A stretch of 19,650 nucleotides of DNA from contig CAZMVU010000081.1 in the NCBI GenBank assembly GCA_964569295.1, forward strand, positions 1 to 19,650, read 5' to 3'. Position 1 is the first letter of the stretch. Each line of letters opens with the position of its first letter. The translations under genes and the position numbers were made by a program. This DNA comes from CAZMVU01 sp964569295. Its GTDB lineage: Bacteria > Hydrogenedentota > Hydrogenedentia > Hydrogenedentales > JAGMZX01. This document shows, piece by piece, positions 1-6,457 of this stretch. The notes beneath the pieces are model-generated. The model was not told where the DNA came from and searched no databases. It saw only the letters and a list, made by a program, of their open reading frames with translations.

Positions 1-302
1 CGCCTTGGACAAATGCATGCACTTCAGCCCACGCGCGCAATAGCGGTGGCAAGCCCCCGCAGTCCAAAGTGGCGCCAACAGCATGGCTATCCCCATCGCA
101 CGACCGGTATTCGCTATCACAGGGCAGATTGGCGAAAACACGTGCGCTCCCTTGCGCCATACGGCTGAAGAATTACACGAATTGCAACACGGATAACAGC
201 ATCAATGAGGAGAATCTGCGGCGTGAGATTGGCGGCAAGCCGCTGCGGCACATCCTATGGCTGTGTATTATCGCTCTATTTGTGCAAAAGGCAGGACCGG
301 CG

Positions 303-1499
303 TCAACCGGTGCGGCGGCGGCGCAGCGCATGAACGGCGGCCAGCATCAACCCGAGGGCAGCGCCTATCCACGGCAGGGGCATTTCGGGCGTGTCCGTGC
401 TATCGAAGGGGTCGGTACCCGCGCGCTCCTCGGCGGCATCGCTTACCATGTCGCCGTCGGAGTCGAGACCGTTGTAGCCGACGTGATGCACGAAGAAGTT
501 CATCACGGACGATTGCTCGCCTTCATGGGTATAGCTGGCGGCGTAGTTCATTTCATCCTTGGGGCCGAAGGCCATGAGCCCGTTGGGCCGCCCGCCTTCC
601 ATGGTGCCCCACGAGTTGAGGATGATCCAGGCCTCTTCCGTGTAGCCCACGATGAGCACGGCGTGGCCGCCGGCATGGTCCGGGTCCCAGGTGCGGCCAT
701 TCCAGGCGCTGACATCCAGGTAGGTGTCTTCACCGTAGTCTTCCCAGAAGCTGAACATGGCATGAAGGCTGTCCTCATTGGGCATGTAATACGCCAGGAC
801 GACCGCGTTGCCGGCGTGGAGCTGCCCCTTGATGGCCGCCACGGCGGCGGGGTTGTCGCTGGTGAGTCCCTTTTCCGAATACTCGAAGGTAGGCACCCGA
901 TAGGTGCTGCAGCTCTGGAGGAGGTAGCGTGGGGCGGTCTCGACATCGTGGCAGGGCACCGCGGGGCGCTCGTTCTCGTAGTCTTCAGGGTCGTACTGCT
1001 GGTAATCGGCGTTCAGATTCGACCACGGGATAACATAGCCCAGGCGGTTGACGTAGGCGGCGAACCAGTTCGCCAGGCCGCCGTGACAGGCGAAGCCCTC
1101 GTCGTAGCAACTGGTGTAGTGCTGGAACGACAACCGATCACGCACGCCAAACTGCGTGCTCAGCGCCATTTGTACCGCCCCCATGCTCGCCCACACCCAG
1201 CAGTTGCCGCACACCCCCTGGTCGTGCTCGACGGCCACATAGTCGAAATACGGCAGCAAGTCCACGCTCCCCGGCAGATCGGCTTTCCGTGAAGGCACGG
1301 GCAACGTCGGCACGGCGCGCACGGCGGCCTCCCACGCTTCCGGGGAAATGCGCATGACAGGGTGGGTAGCGGCGGGCGTTCCTTTTGCGGCGAGCTCCTC
1401 GGGCATGACCTGACGCATGGGACTGGCGGCGATCGCAGGCAAAGCAGTGGCCAAGACCACGGCAAGTAGAAGGCGTCGAGCGCGTTGGCACCGGGTCAT
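303..1499 (-). CDS. Secreted papain-like (C1A) cysteine protease with C-terminal membrane tail
   Basis: A 398-residue protein with a Sec signal peptide (residues 1 to about 24, RARRLLLAVVLATALPAIAA). The papain-fold catalytic residues are visible. Cys100 lies in QGVCGNCWVWA, which also supplies the oxyanion Gln94. His279 lies in GGHAVLIVGY and Asn295 in ILNSWG. Family knowledge: C1A peptidases cleave proteins with a Cys/His/Asn centre. After the protease domain comes an acidic stretch starting DSDGDMVSD, like a thrombospondin type 3 calcium motif. The protein ends in a hydrophobic helix followed by RRRR, the layout of exosortase-type or other CTERM surface-sorting tails. The frame stays open upstream to 1931. 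I chose ATG 1499 because AGGGGAG (1504-1510) precedes it and the signal peptide starts there. It is monocistronic. A short hairpin over the stop codon (296-311) followed by TTTT on the transcribed strand may be a weak terminator. The substrate is unknown. Confidence 0.93.
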   Translation of the reverse strand: MTRCQRARRLLLAVVLATALPAIAASPMRQVMPEELAAKGTPAATHPVMRISPEAWEAAVRAVPTLPVPSRKADLPGSVDLLPYFDYVAVEHDQGVCGNCWVWASMGAVQMALSTQFGVRDRLSFQHYTSCYDEGFACHGGLANWFAAYVNRLGYVIPWSNLNADYQQYDPEDYENERPAVPCHDVETAPRYLLQSCSTYRVPTFEYSEKGLTSDNPAAVAAIKGQLHAGNAVVLAYYMPNEDSLHAMFSFWEDYGEDTYLDVSAWNGRTWDPDHAGGHAVLIVGYTEEAWIILNSWGTMEGGRPNGLMAFGPKDEMNYAASYTHEGEQSSVMNFFVHHVGYNGLDSDGDMVSDAAEERAGTDPFDSTDTPEMPLPWIGAALGLMLAAVHALRRRRTG

Positions 1500-1538
1500 G
1501 AAGCTCCCCTCAGTTGGTGTTGCATGGCATATATAGTA

Positions 1539-1567
1539 TTTATAACACATCTTTTCTGGTTTAGCAA
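1539..1567 (-). promoter_or_regulatory. Predicted sigma-70-type promoter of the protease gene
   Basis: On the minus strand, TTGCTA (1562-1567) and TATAAA (1539-1544) are separated by exactly 17 bases inside a locally AT-rich island. This predicts a transcription start near 1532 and a leader of about 33 bases carrying the protease ribosome site. Read by eye, not scored. Confidence 0.55.
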
Positions 1568-2057
1568 GCGATATATACGCTTTATTCGGATTAAGATATA
1601 CGCGCATCACATCGAAAAACACGGCCGCGACACCACCACACCCACACGCAAATGCAATTTCGTGCAGGTTTGTGGCGTGGAATTCAGATTGTGGCCAGCA
1701 GCACTTTCCAGCCATGCCCGCCACAAAACACCCCGGCAAACGCGCACAACGCCCACAGGTCCACACGGCTTCCGCCGGCGCTATGCCTTCTGACGGCCTG
1801 GCGCAATACACACCACGCGATGACCGCCCTCTTCCCGCCGCCGGCTCCGTAATGCGCAGTCTGTTATCCCTCATTTCGTAACTTCCTGAACCCCACTGCA
1901 CACCGCAGGCATCTCCGCAACGTACTTGCATCGCGCCGGAGCGAATGGCAATACTGGTGCGTTGCGTGGCGAGCCGGGTTTTGCTGGCTTGTACGCATAG
2001 TCATGCGGAAGAGGGGACGCCCCAGGGGTATGCAGTAAACAAACGGAGAGCGCTTCC
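1568..2057. other. Intergenic region between divergent genes, no gene recognised
   Basis: This stretch separates the minus-strand protease from the plus-strand aminotransferase operon. Short open frames exist on both strands, but none has a convincing ribosome site or a recognisable protein. A small hairpin, CGCAT-AGTC-ATGCG (1994-2007), lies about 50 bases before the aminotransferase start. I see no clear -35/-10 pair for the plus-strand operon, although its promoter should be here. Confidence 0.5.
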
Positions 2058-2987
2058 ATGGCAGCGATGCAACCGGGCGACACCGTCTATTTTGACGGCG
2101 ATTACAGGCCGTTGGGCGACGCAAAAGTCAGCATTCTAACCCATGCCTTCAACTATGGCACCGGCCTTTTCGAAGGCATACGGGGCTATTGGTCGCCCGA
2201 TGAAGAGCGCCTTCTTATCTTCCGCTTGCAGGAGCATGTCGACCGGTTCGCGCGCAATTTCAACATCCTGTGTATGGACATTCCCGAGTCGCCGGCGCAG
2301 ATAGCCGAGATTTGCGTCGAACTGGCGCGGCGCAGCGGTTTCCGCGAAGGGGTGTACATCCGGCCTATTTGTTACAAGAGCGAACACTCGCTCGGTCCGA
2401 CGGTGCGCGGCGTCGAAAGCAGCTTCTGCTGCTACGTGATCAAGCTCGGGGAGTACGTCGACATCACTGATGGACTCGACGTGGCGATCACGTCGTGGCG
2501 GCGGCTTTCGGACAACGCAATCCCGAGCCGGGCGAAGACAACCGGCAGTTACATCAACTCCTCCCTCGCGGCCTCGGAGGCCAAGCAAGCTGGCTTTCAT
2601 GAGGCCATCTTCCTGCGCGAAGACGGCACGGTCTCCGAAGGAAGCGCCATGAACTTGTTCATGGTGTACAAAAAACAGCTCATCACCCCCCCGCCAACCG
2701 CGGATATCCTGGTCGGGATCACGCGCAACACCGTGATGCAGCTTGCCGCGGAAGAATTGGGCATGGAGGTCATCGAGCGGGCGGTGGCGCGCACGGAACT
2801 GTACGTATGCGACGAGCTGTTCTTCTGCGGCACCGGCGCGCAGGTGGCGCCTGTCCGCTCGGTGGACCGGCGGCTGGTGGGCGATGGCAAACCGGGCGCC
2901 ATGACAAAGAAACTGCAGGACCTCTATTTCCGGGTGGTCACGGGCAAAATCGAAACATACCGGCACTGGTGTACACCGGTAGATTAG
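2058..2987 (+). CDS. ilvE: Branched-chain amino acid aminotransferase (class IV, PLP)
   Basis: A 309-residue class IV PLP aminotransferase, the usual length for IlvE. It would transfer amino groups between glutamate and the 2-oxo acids of leucine, isoleucine and valine in the cytoplasm. Supporting motifs are FNYGTGLFEGIRGYW near residue 32, the PLP Schiff-base lysine K160 in SRAKTTGSYIN, and VSEGSAMNLF around residue 194, which is typical of the branched-chain group rather than D-amino acid transaminase or aminodeoxychorismate lyase. The start at 2058 has GGAGAG seven bases upstream (2045-2050). It is the first gene of a three-gene plus-strand operon: its TAG stop lies within the TAGGAG that serves the next gene. 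Substrate range could be broader than branched-chain amino acids, because class IV enzymes are hard to separate by motifs alone. Confidence 0.93.
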   Translation: MAAMQPGDTVYFDGDYRPLGDAKVSILTHAFNYGTGLFEGIRGYWSPDEERLLIFRLQEHVDRFARNFNILCMDIPESPAQIAEICVELARRSGFREGVYIRPICYKSEHSLGPTVRGVESSFCCYVIKLGEYVDITDGLDVAITSWRRLSDNAIPSRAKTTGSYINSSLAASEAKQAGFHEAIFLREDGTVSEGSAMNLFMVYKKQLITPPPTADILVGITRNTVMQLAAEELGMEVIERAVARTELYVCDELFFCGTGAQVAPVRSVDRRLVGDGKPGAMTKKLQDLYFRVVTGKIETYRHWCTPVD

Positions 2988-2999
2988 GAGTGCGGGCAC

Positions 3000-3449
3000 G
3001 TGCCGTCCGAAGAACCGAAACCGCCAAAGCCGCGCCTGACCATGCGCGATGTCTTCTTGAACCGCTGGTTCTGGGTAAACTACGCGGCCACGCTCCTGCT
3101 CACATGCTGGATTCCGCTGCTCACCATCGAGGTGCAGCAGGTTATCACGCGTGCGCCACTGGACATGGGCAATACCGCCGCCGTGAATATTCGCCCCCAC
3201 ATGCCCGACGGCGCAGCCAACGCACCGGAAGACGCCGCGGAAGACAGGCCAATGGTGCGTGCGGATACACGCAACGTGCGCATCTACCAAGCCTACGCCA
3301 AAGCGGCGGGCTATCTGTGGGACGGCAAATTCGCCAGCCGCGGCCTGCGGATATACCTCGGCACCGCCGGCCTGCACCTGGCCCTGTGCTTCGCCATTTC
3401 CTTCTGGGTGTGGTACGCCGTGTTCCGGACACGCAAGGAGAACCGTTGA
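3000..3449 (+). CDS. Small membrane protein with two transmembrane helices, unknown function
   Basis: A 149-residue protein that I do not recognise. It has a proline- and charge-rich N-terminus, one hydrophobic helix at about residues 24-45 (WVNYAATLLLTCWIPLLTI), a roughly 70-residue hydrophilic loop, and a second helix at about 119-141 ending in RTRKENR. The positive residues flanking both helices suggest that both ends are cytoplasmic and the loop is periplasmic. The start is GTG 3000, supported by AGGAG (2986-2990) at nine bases and by tight spacing. The stop overlaps the start of the aldolase gene as TGATG, so translation of the two is probably coupled. Operon position does not reveal a role. 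It may be a membrane partner or simply a lineage-specific passenger. Confidence 0.8.
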   Translation: MPSEEPKPPKPRLTMRDVFLNRWFWVNYAATLLLTCWIPLLTIEVQQVITRAPLDMGNTAAVNIRPHMPDGAANAPEDAAEDRPMVRADTRNVRIYQAYAKAAGYLWDGKFASRGLRIYLGTAGLHLALCFAISFWVWYAVFRTRKENR

Positions 3450-4144
3450 TGGGGCCAGCGCCCATGAACGAGGCGGCGTTGCGCCAGGAAATCTGCGCGG
3501 TCGGCCGGCGCATGTATGAACAGCACCTGATCGCCGCGTCAGACGGCAATGTGAGCGTGCGGCTTGGGGACGACCGTTATCTCGTGACGCCGAGCGGGAT
3601 ATCGAAGGGGTTCATGACCCCCGAGTCACTGGTCATCGCCAACGGCCGCGGCGAAAAGGTCGCTGGCGAGGGCAAAGTGACCTCCGAATTCTTCACGCAC
3701 CTCGCCGCCTATGAAGAACGCCCCGACATCCACGCCGTCGTACACGCCCACCCGATCACCGCGACCGCCCTCCCCCTCATGGGCATCTCCCTCGAGGCGC
3801 CCATCCTCCCGGAGGTCGTCGTCGGACTCGGCGGCATCCCCACCGCCGCCTACGCCACCCCCGGCACGAAAGAAGGCGCTGACGTCCTGCGGCCACACAT
3901 CGCACGGTGCGACGCGATCCTGCTATACCGTCACGGCGCCATCACCGCAGGCGCCAACCTCCTCGAGGCCTACCACAAGCTCGAAAAACTCGAGCACGCC
4001 GCACAAGTGCTCCACCTGCTCTACCAACACGGCACCCCAACACACCTCGAAGAGGCGCAAATCCGCAAGCTCATCGCATGCCGCGCGCCCTACGGTGCCA
4101 CCGGCAAATTTCTGCCAATTCCCGGCATTGAAGAGCGCGGCTAA
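3449..4144 (+). CDS. Class II aldolase, L-fuculose-phosphate aldolase-like
   Basis: A 231-residue class II aldolase/adducin-fold enzyme. Family knowledge: these are Zn-dependent and cleave sugar phosphates such as L-fuculose 1-phosphate to dihydroxyacetone phosphate and an aldehyde. E. coli FucA uses Glu73, His92, His94 and His155. Here the equivalents are Glu80 (TSEFF), His99 and His101 (VVHAHPITA) and His162 (YRHGAI), a constant offset of seven, so the whole zinc site and catalytic acid are intact. The N-terminal substrate loop SDGNVSVR is also present. ATG 3449 is preferred over ATG 3464 because AAGGAG lies eight bases upstream, and it overlaps the preceding stop. Related family members act on ribulose 5-phosphate, rhamnulose phosphate or methylthioribulose phosphate, so I leave the gene symbol empty. 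The pairing with an aminotransferase could point to methionine salvage, but the other genes of that pathway are not visible. Confidence 0.9.
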   Translation: MGPAPMNEAALRQEICAVGRRMYEQHLIAASDGNVSVRLGDDRYLVTPSGISKGFMTPESLVIANGRGEKVAGEGKVTSEFFTHLAAYEERPDIHAVVHAHPITATALPLMGISLEAPILPEVVVGLGGIPTAAYATPGTKEGADVLRPHIARCDAILLYRHGAITAGANLLEAYHKLEKLEHAAQVLHLLYQHGTPTHLEEAQIRKLIACRAPYGATGKFLPIPGIEERG

Positions 4145-4500
4145 TCCCGCGAACGCACCCACCCTGAACTCCAACGCAGAAACAGCAGCAACAGAGATAT
4201 CCATAAAACTTGGAAACTCTGGACATTGCCCAGGCGATTGCGGCGCTTCCTTGTGCCGACACTTCGCAGGCCGAGCAAGAGGCCATAGCGGCCGTCCAAG
4301 GTGGTGATGGGGGGCGGGCAAAACGCCCCGTCTACCCCTATGACTACCCCTGATACGCGCTTAAAGGTGCAATTTCCTGCAATTCCTGACAACAAGACAG
4401 GCAAGCAGAGCAATGGGACTGTTTAACGGGTAGATATCAATAATCGCCCCTATTCATGCGGGTATCTGCGCAAACTGGGGCGATTGGAAGAGAAAAAGAA
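4145..4500. other. Gap between the aldolase gene and the tRNA, with two inverted repeats
   Basis: No gene is supported here. GGGGCG-GGCAAAA-CGCCCC (4311-4329) forms a six-pair hairpin, but no T-run follows, so it is a poor terminator candidate. AATCGCCCC (4442-4450) and GGGGCGATT (4477-4485) form a perfect nine-base inverted repeat with a 26-base spacer just beyond the 3' end of the tRNA gene. A 47-codon open frame starting with TTG (4210-4353) has a protein-like composition (DIAQAIAALP, QEAIAAVQ) but no ribosome site, so it may be a gene remnant. Confidence 0.45.
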
Positions 4501-4577
4501 TGGCGTACCCGGAGGGACTCGAACCCCCAACCTTCTGGTCCGTAGCCAGACGCTCTATCCAATTGAGCTACGGGTAC
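4501..4577 (-). tRNA. tRNA-Arg(ACG)
   Basis: The minus strand folds as a complete 77-base tRNA. The acceptor arms GTACCCG and CGGGTAC pair fully, followed by discriminator G and an encoded CCA (4501-4503). The D arm is GCTC/GAGC, the anticodon stem is TCTGG/CCAGA with loop CTACGGA (anticodon ACG), the variable loop has five bases, and the T arm GGGGG/CCCTC carries TTCGAGT. The ACG anticodon would be modified to ICG to read CGU, CGC and CGA codons. No attachment-site duplication or integrase is seen beside it. Confidence 0.97.
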
Positions 4578-4601
4578 GCATGGTGGCATGTGTGAGCGCG
4601 G

Positions 4602-4631
4602 AGTGTAGCAGATGCCGGCGGTGAGGGTCAA
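4602..4631 (-). promoter_or_regulatory. Predicted promoter of the tRNA-Arg gene
   Basis: On the minus strand, TTGACC (4626-4631) and TACACT (4602-4607) are separated by 18 bases, about 25 bases before the mature 5' end of the tRNA. The -35 matches consensus at five of six positions and the -10 at four of six. Confidence 0.5.
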
Positions 4632-5418
4632 CCTTTTTGCGTCCTGAGCCAATTGCGAGATTGAAAAGTCTTGAATGGCTGGGGAGTTGCGGGGGCGGCT
4701 GATTGGCCTTCACCCCAAGAAAGTCTTGGTATCGCCGCATTCCAGGTGCGTTCTATCCTTTTTTCGGGCATTGTCACCCCAAGCCCGCTTCGTGCATAAA
4801 AAAGGGGGCTTCACGAGAATCCGTGGGTTGCAAGTGTGCGTCTGGCCCGTTTTGCTCGCCCATCATGGTGTTGATGCGATTATGGCTGCGGTAGCCCAAC
4901 GCCCATAGAATCCGCGCTCTCTTCACGGCCAACGGCCCGCACCTTCGGCGCTCCGGAAACACCGGAAAATGGGGACAGAACCAAGCGAGCCAGCCGTCAA
5001 GTGCGGCGTTGTGTTTACGCATCTGCCTGCGGATTCAGGTAGGCACGGCCGTGGCAGTATGCCTTGGCGAGCGCGTGGACTCTCCCTCATTTTCCCTAAA
5101 ACCTGGCGCACCAGCAATGTGGTGTAGTGCGCTGCCGCCGCCCCATCACAGACAGGGCTATTTCGCAAATGGCTCTTAGCCGTGGACAGACAGATGGGCC
5201 ATGCGCTATGCACCCCACTCGCTCCGTCCCCTTATTCGTGGGCGGCGGTGTTACCCATCCATGCAGTCCGTGCGGTTCCTAAACAGCGAGATGGAAGGCA
5301 TGCCACTGTCAGCCGCCATTTCTGCCTTGGCACACGCCTTGCACAACCAACAGGTGCTACGGAACAACGGCATCTGCACGCGGCCTTGTGCCGGTGCAAC
5401 AGTAGAAAGGATCTCCCC
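4632..5418. other. Long intergenic region without a recognisable gene
   Basis: This gap of about 790 bases separates the tRNA promoter from the dodecin gene. Both strands contain only short open frames with a composition unlike the neighbouring proteins and no good ribosome sites. One landmark is GGGGACAG at 4971-4978, whose core recurs as the complement GGGGACTGTCC at 8800-8810. The region may be decayed coding sequence. I cannot identify what it came from, and I see no CRISPR, long direct repeats or insertion sequence ends. Confidence 0.5.
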
Positions 5419-5622
5419 ATGGCACTCGCAAAAGTTATCGAAATCAGTTCATCCTCCCCCAACAGTTTTCAGGATGCCATCGAGAGCGGCATCAAGCGCG
5501 CCGGCAAGACCGTCGAGAACATCCAGGGCGTCTGGATCAAGGAACACAAGGTGGAAGTCGAGAACAACCAACCCGTTCAGTACCTTGTCGACATGAAGGT
5601 GACGTTCATTCTGAATGAATAG
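5419..5622 (+). CDS. Dodecin family protein
   Basis: A 67-residue protein matching the small dodecin fold (KVIEISSSSPNSFQDAI, VWIKEHKVEVEN, MKVTFILNE) over its whole length. Family knowledge: dodecins assemble into hollow dodecamers that store or buffer flavins in the cytoplasm, with a conserved Trp stacking on the flavin and a Gln in the following strand contacting it. Trp39 is present. The aligned Gln position appears to be Leu56, with the intervening loop about two residues shorter than in the archaeal type, so flavin binding should not be assumed. ATG 5419 has AAGGA seven bases upstream (5407-5411). A longer open frame reaches back to 5182 but has no dodecin similarity before this Met. 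The FAD-dependent enzyme in the window is far away, so a link is only speculation. Confidence 0.92.
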   Translation: MALAKVIEISSSSPNSFQDAIESGIKRAGKTVENIQGVWIKEHKVEVENNQPVQYLVDMKVTFILNE

Positions 5623-5669
5623 GCCGTTGCGGCGTCCTGGCGCGTTTGCCCACAGTGCTTGCCGTGAGG

Positions 5670-5715
5670 CGCGGCCTGCACAAGGCACTGGCAATAGCCG
5701 GTGAAGCAGGCCGCG
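5670..5715. repeat. Ten-base inverted repeat between the dodecin and methyltransferase genes
   Basis: CGCGGCCTGC (5670-5679) and GCAGGCCGCG (5706-5715) are perfect inverted arms with a 26-base spacer. No T-run follows, so it does not look like an ordinary intrinsic terminator for the dodecin gene. Its right arm touches the base of the next hairpin at 5715, so the two structures cannot both form fully. Confidence 0.6.
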
Positions 5716-5754
5716 TGGTATTCTCGTGTCTGGAAGAGGACGCGAGAATACCGC
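5715..5754 (+). promoter_or_regulatory. Long hairpin immediately before the methyltransferase start codon
   Basis: Bases 5715-5730 pair with 5739-5754: 14 Watson-Crick pairs plus two G-T wobbles, with a ten-base perfect core GGTATTCTCG/CGAGAATACC. The eight-base loop TGGAAGAG (5731-5738) holds the most Shine-Dalgarno-like sequence in front of ATG 5756. The hairpin would bring that loop close to a start codon that is otherwise too far away, or hide it, or the palindrome could be a DNA operator. Confidence 0.55.
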
Positions 5755-5755
5755 C

Positions 5756-6457
5756 ATGCCCACACAAAAACCGCCCCATATGACCGCGAAGAACCAGGCG
5801 CGCCTGGGAACCTGGGCCGGTTATTACGAGAGCGCACAGACCCTGCCGCATATCCATGCCCACCTGACGAATATGTCGGCCTTTATCGCGTGGAGCCGGC
5901 GCTGGTTACCCGGGCCAAGGCTGCTCGAGATCGGCACGGGGACCGGCGCGGTGTCCATCCTTTTTCATCAAAGCGGCTACCGAGTGACCGGATTCGACTA
6001 CGACTTCGGTGTGCTGCAGCAGGACCAGCGGCTCGACCACGCCTTCGATGCGGGCGTGCGCTGGGTGCAGGGGGACATGTTCGCCATGCCGTTTGCCGAG
6101 GGCGCGTTCGACGCGTGTTTTCACCAGGGTTTACTGGAGCACTTCGACCCGCCGGATATTGTGCGCGCGCTGCACGCCCAACTCCGCGTGGCGCGCCGGG
6201 TGATCTTCACCGTGCCCACGGCCTACTGGCGCGGCGGGGTCTATGGCGACGAACGCATGTGGCCGGGAAAGGAATGGAAGCGGTTGCTCAGTGATTTCCG
6301 CGTGGTCGATATCTTGGGCGAGGCCTACCCGAGTCTGCCCATGCGCGCGGTCAATTTCCTGGGCAAACGCCTCACCAACCGCCGTCCCGGCTGGTTCTTT
6401 CGCGCCATGGCCGCCGCCCGTGCCGGCGAAATCGGGTTCGTTATCGAGGAACGGTAG
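5756..6457 (+). CDS. Class I SAM-dependent methyltransferase
   Basis: A 233-residue protein with the Rossmann-fold methyltransferase signature. Motif I is LLEIGTGTGAVSI (Gly-rich loop at about residues 60-64). An acidic residue ending strand 2 is in VTGFDYD (Asp81). Motif II-like VQGDMFAMPF and a DACFHQGLLEHF segment follow, as in Methyltransf_11/25 proteins. It would transfer a methyl group from S-adenosylmethionine to an unknown small molecule or biopolymer in the cytoplasm. The start is uncertain. GTG 5726 lies inside a strong hairpin. ATG 5756 follows the hairpin directly. ATG 5780 would also keep motif I. I use 5756, although its nearest ribosome-site-like bases are in the hairpin loop. 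The gene converges with the ThuA gene, and the last 17 bases of both coding regions overlap. Confidence 0.85.
   Translation: MPTQKPPHMTAKNQARLGTWAGYYESAQTLPHIHAHLTNMSAFIAWSRRWLPGPRLLEIGTGTGAVSILFHQSGYRVTGFDYDFGVLQQDQRLDHAFDAGVRWVQGDMFAMPFAEGAFDACFHQGLLEHFDPPDIVRALHAQLRVARRVIFTVPTAYWRGGVYGDERMWPGKEWKRLLSDFRVVDILGEAYPSLPMRAVNFLGKRLTNRRPGWFFRAMAAARAGEIGFVIEER

Noticed and set aside
69..1292. Plus-strand open frame of 407 codons at the left edge
   Set aside because: Most of it is the complement of the papain-like protease, and the first 230 bases contain no motif or ribosome site.
1500..1931. Upstream extension of the protease frame to 1931
   Set aside because: It runs through the AT-rich promoter island, and the signal peptide and ribosome site both place the start at 1499.
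4311..4329. Hairpin GGGGCG/CGCCCC as terminator of the aminotransferase-aldolase operon
   Set aside because: It is about 170 bases past the stop and has no following T-run.
4501..4577. tRNA-Arg gene as an integration site for a genomic island
   Set aside because: No integrase and no direct repeat of the tRNA 3' end is visible in the window.
4923..5213. Minus-strand open frame of 96 codons between the tRNA and dodecin genes
   Set aside because: Cys- and Arg-rich low-information translation with no ribosome site; nothing supports a gene.
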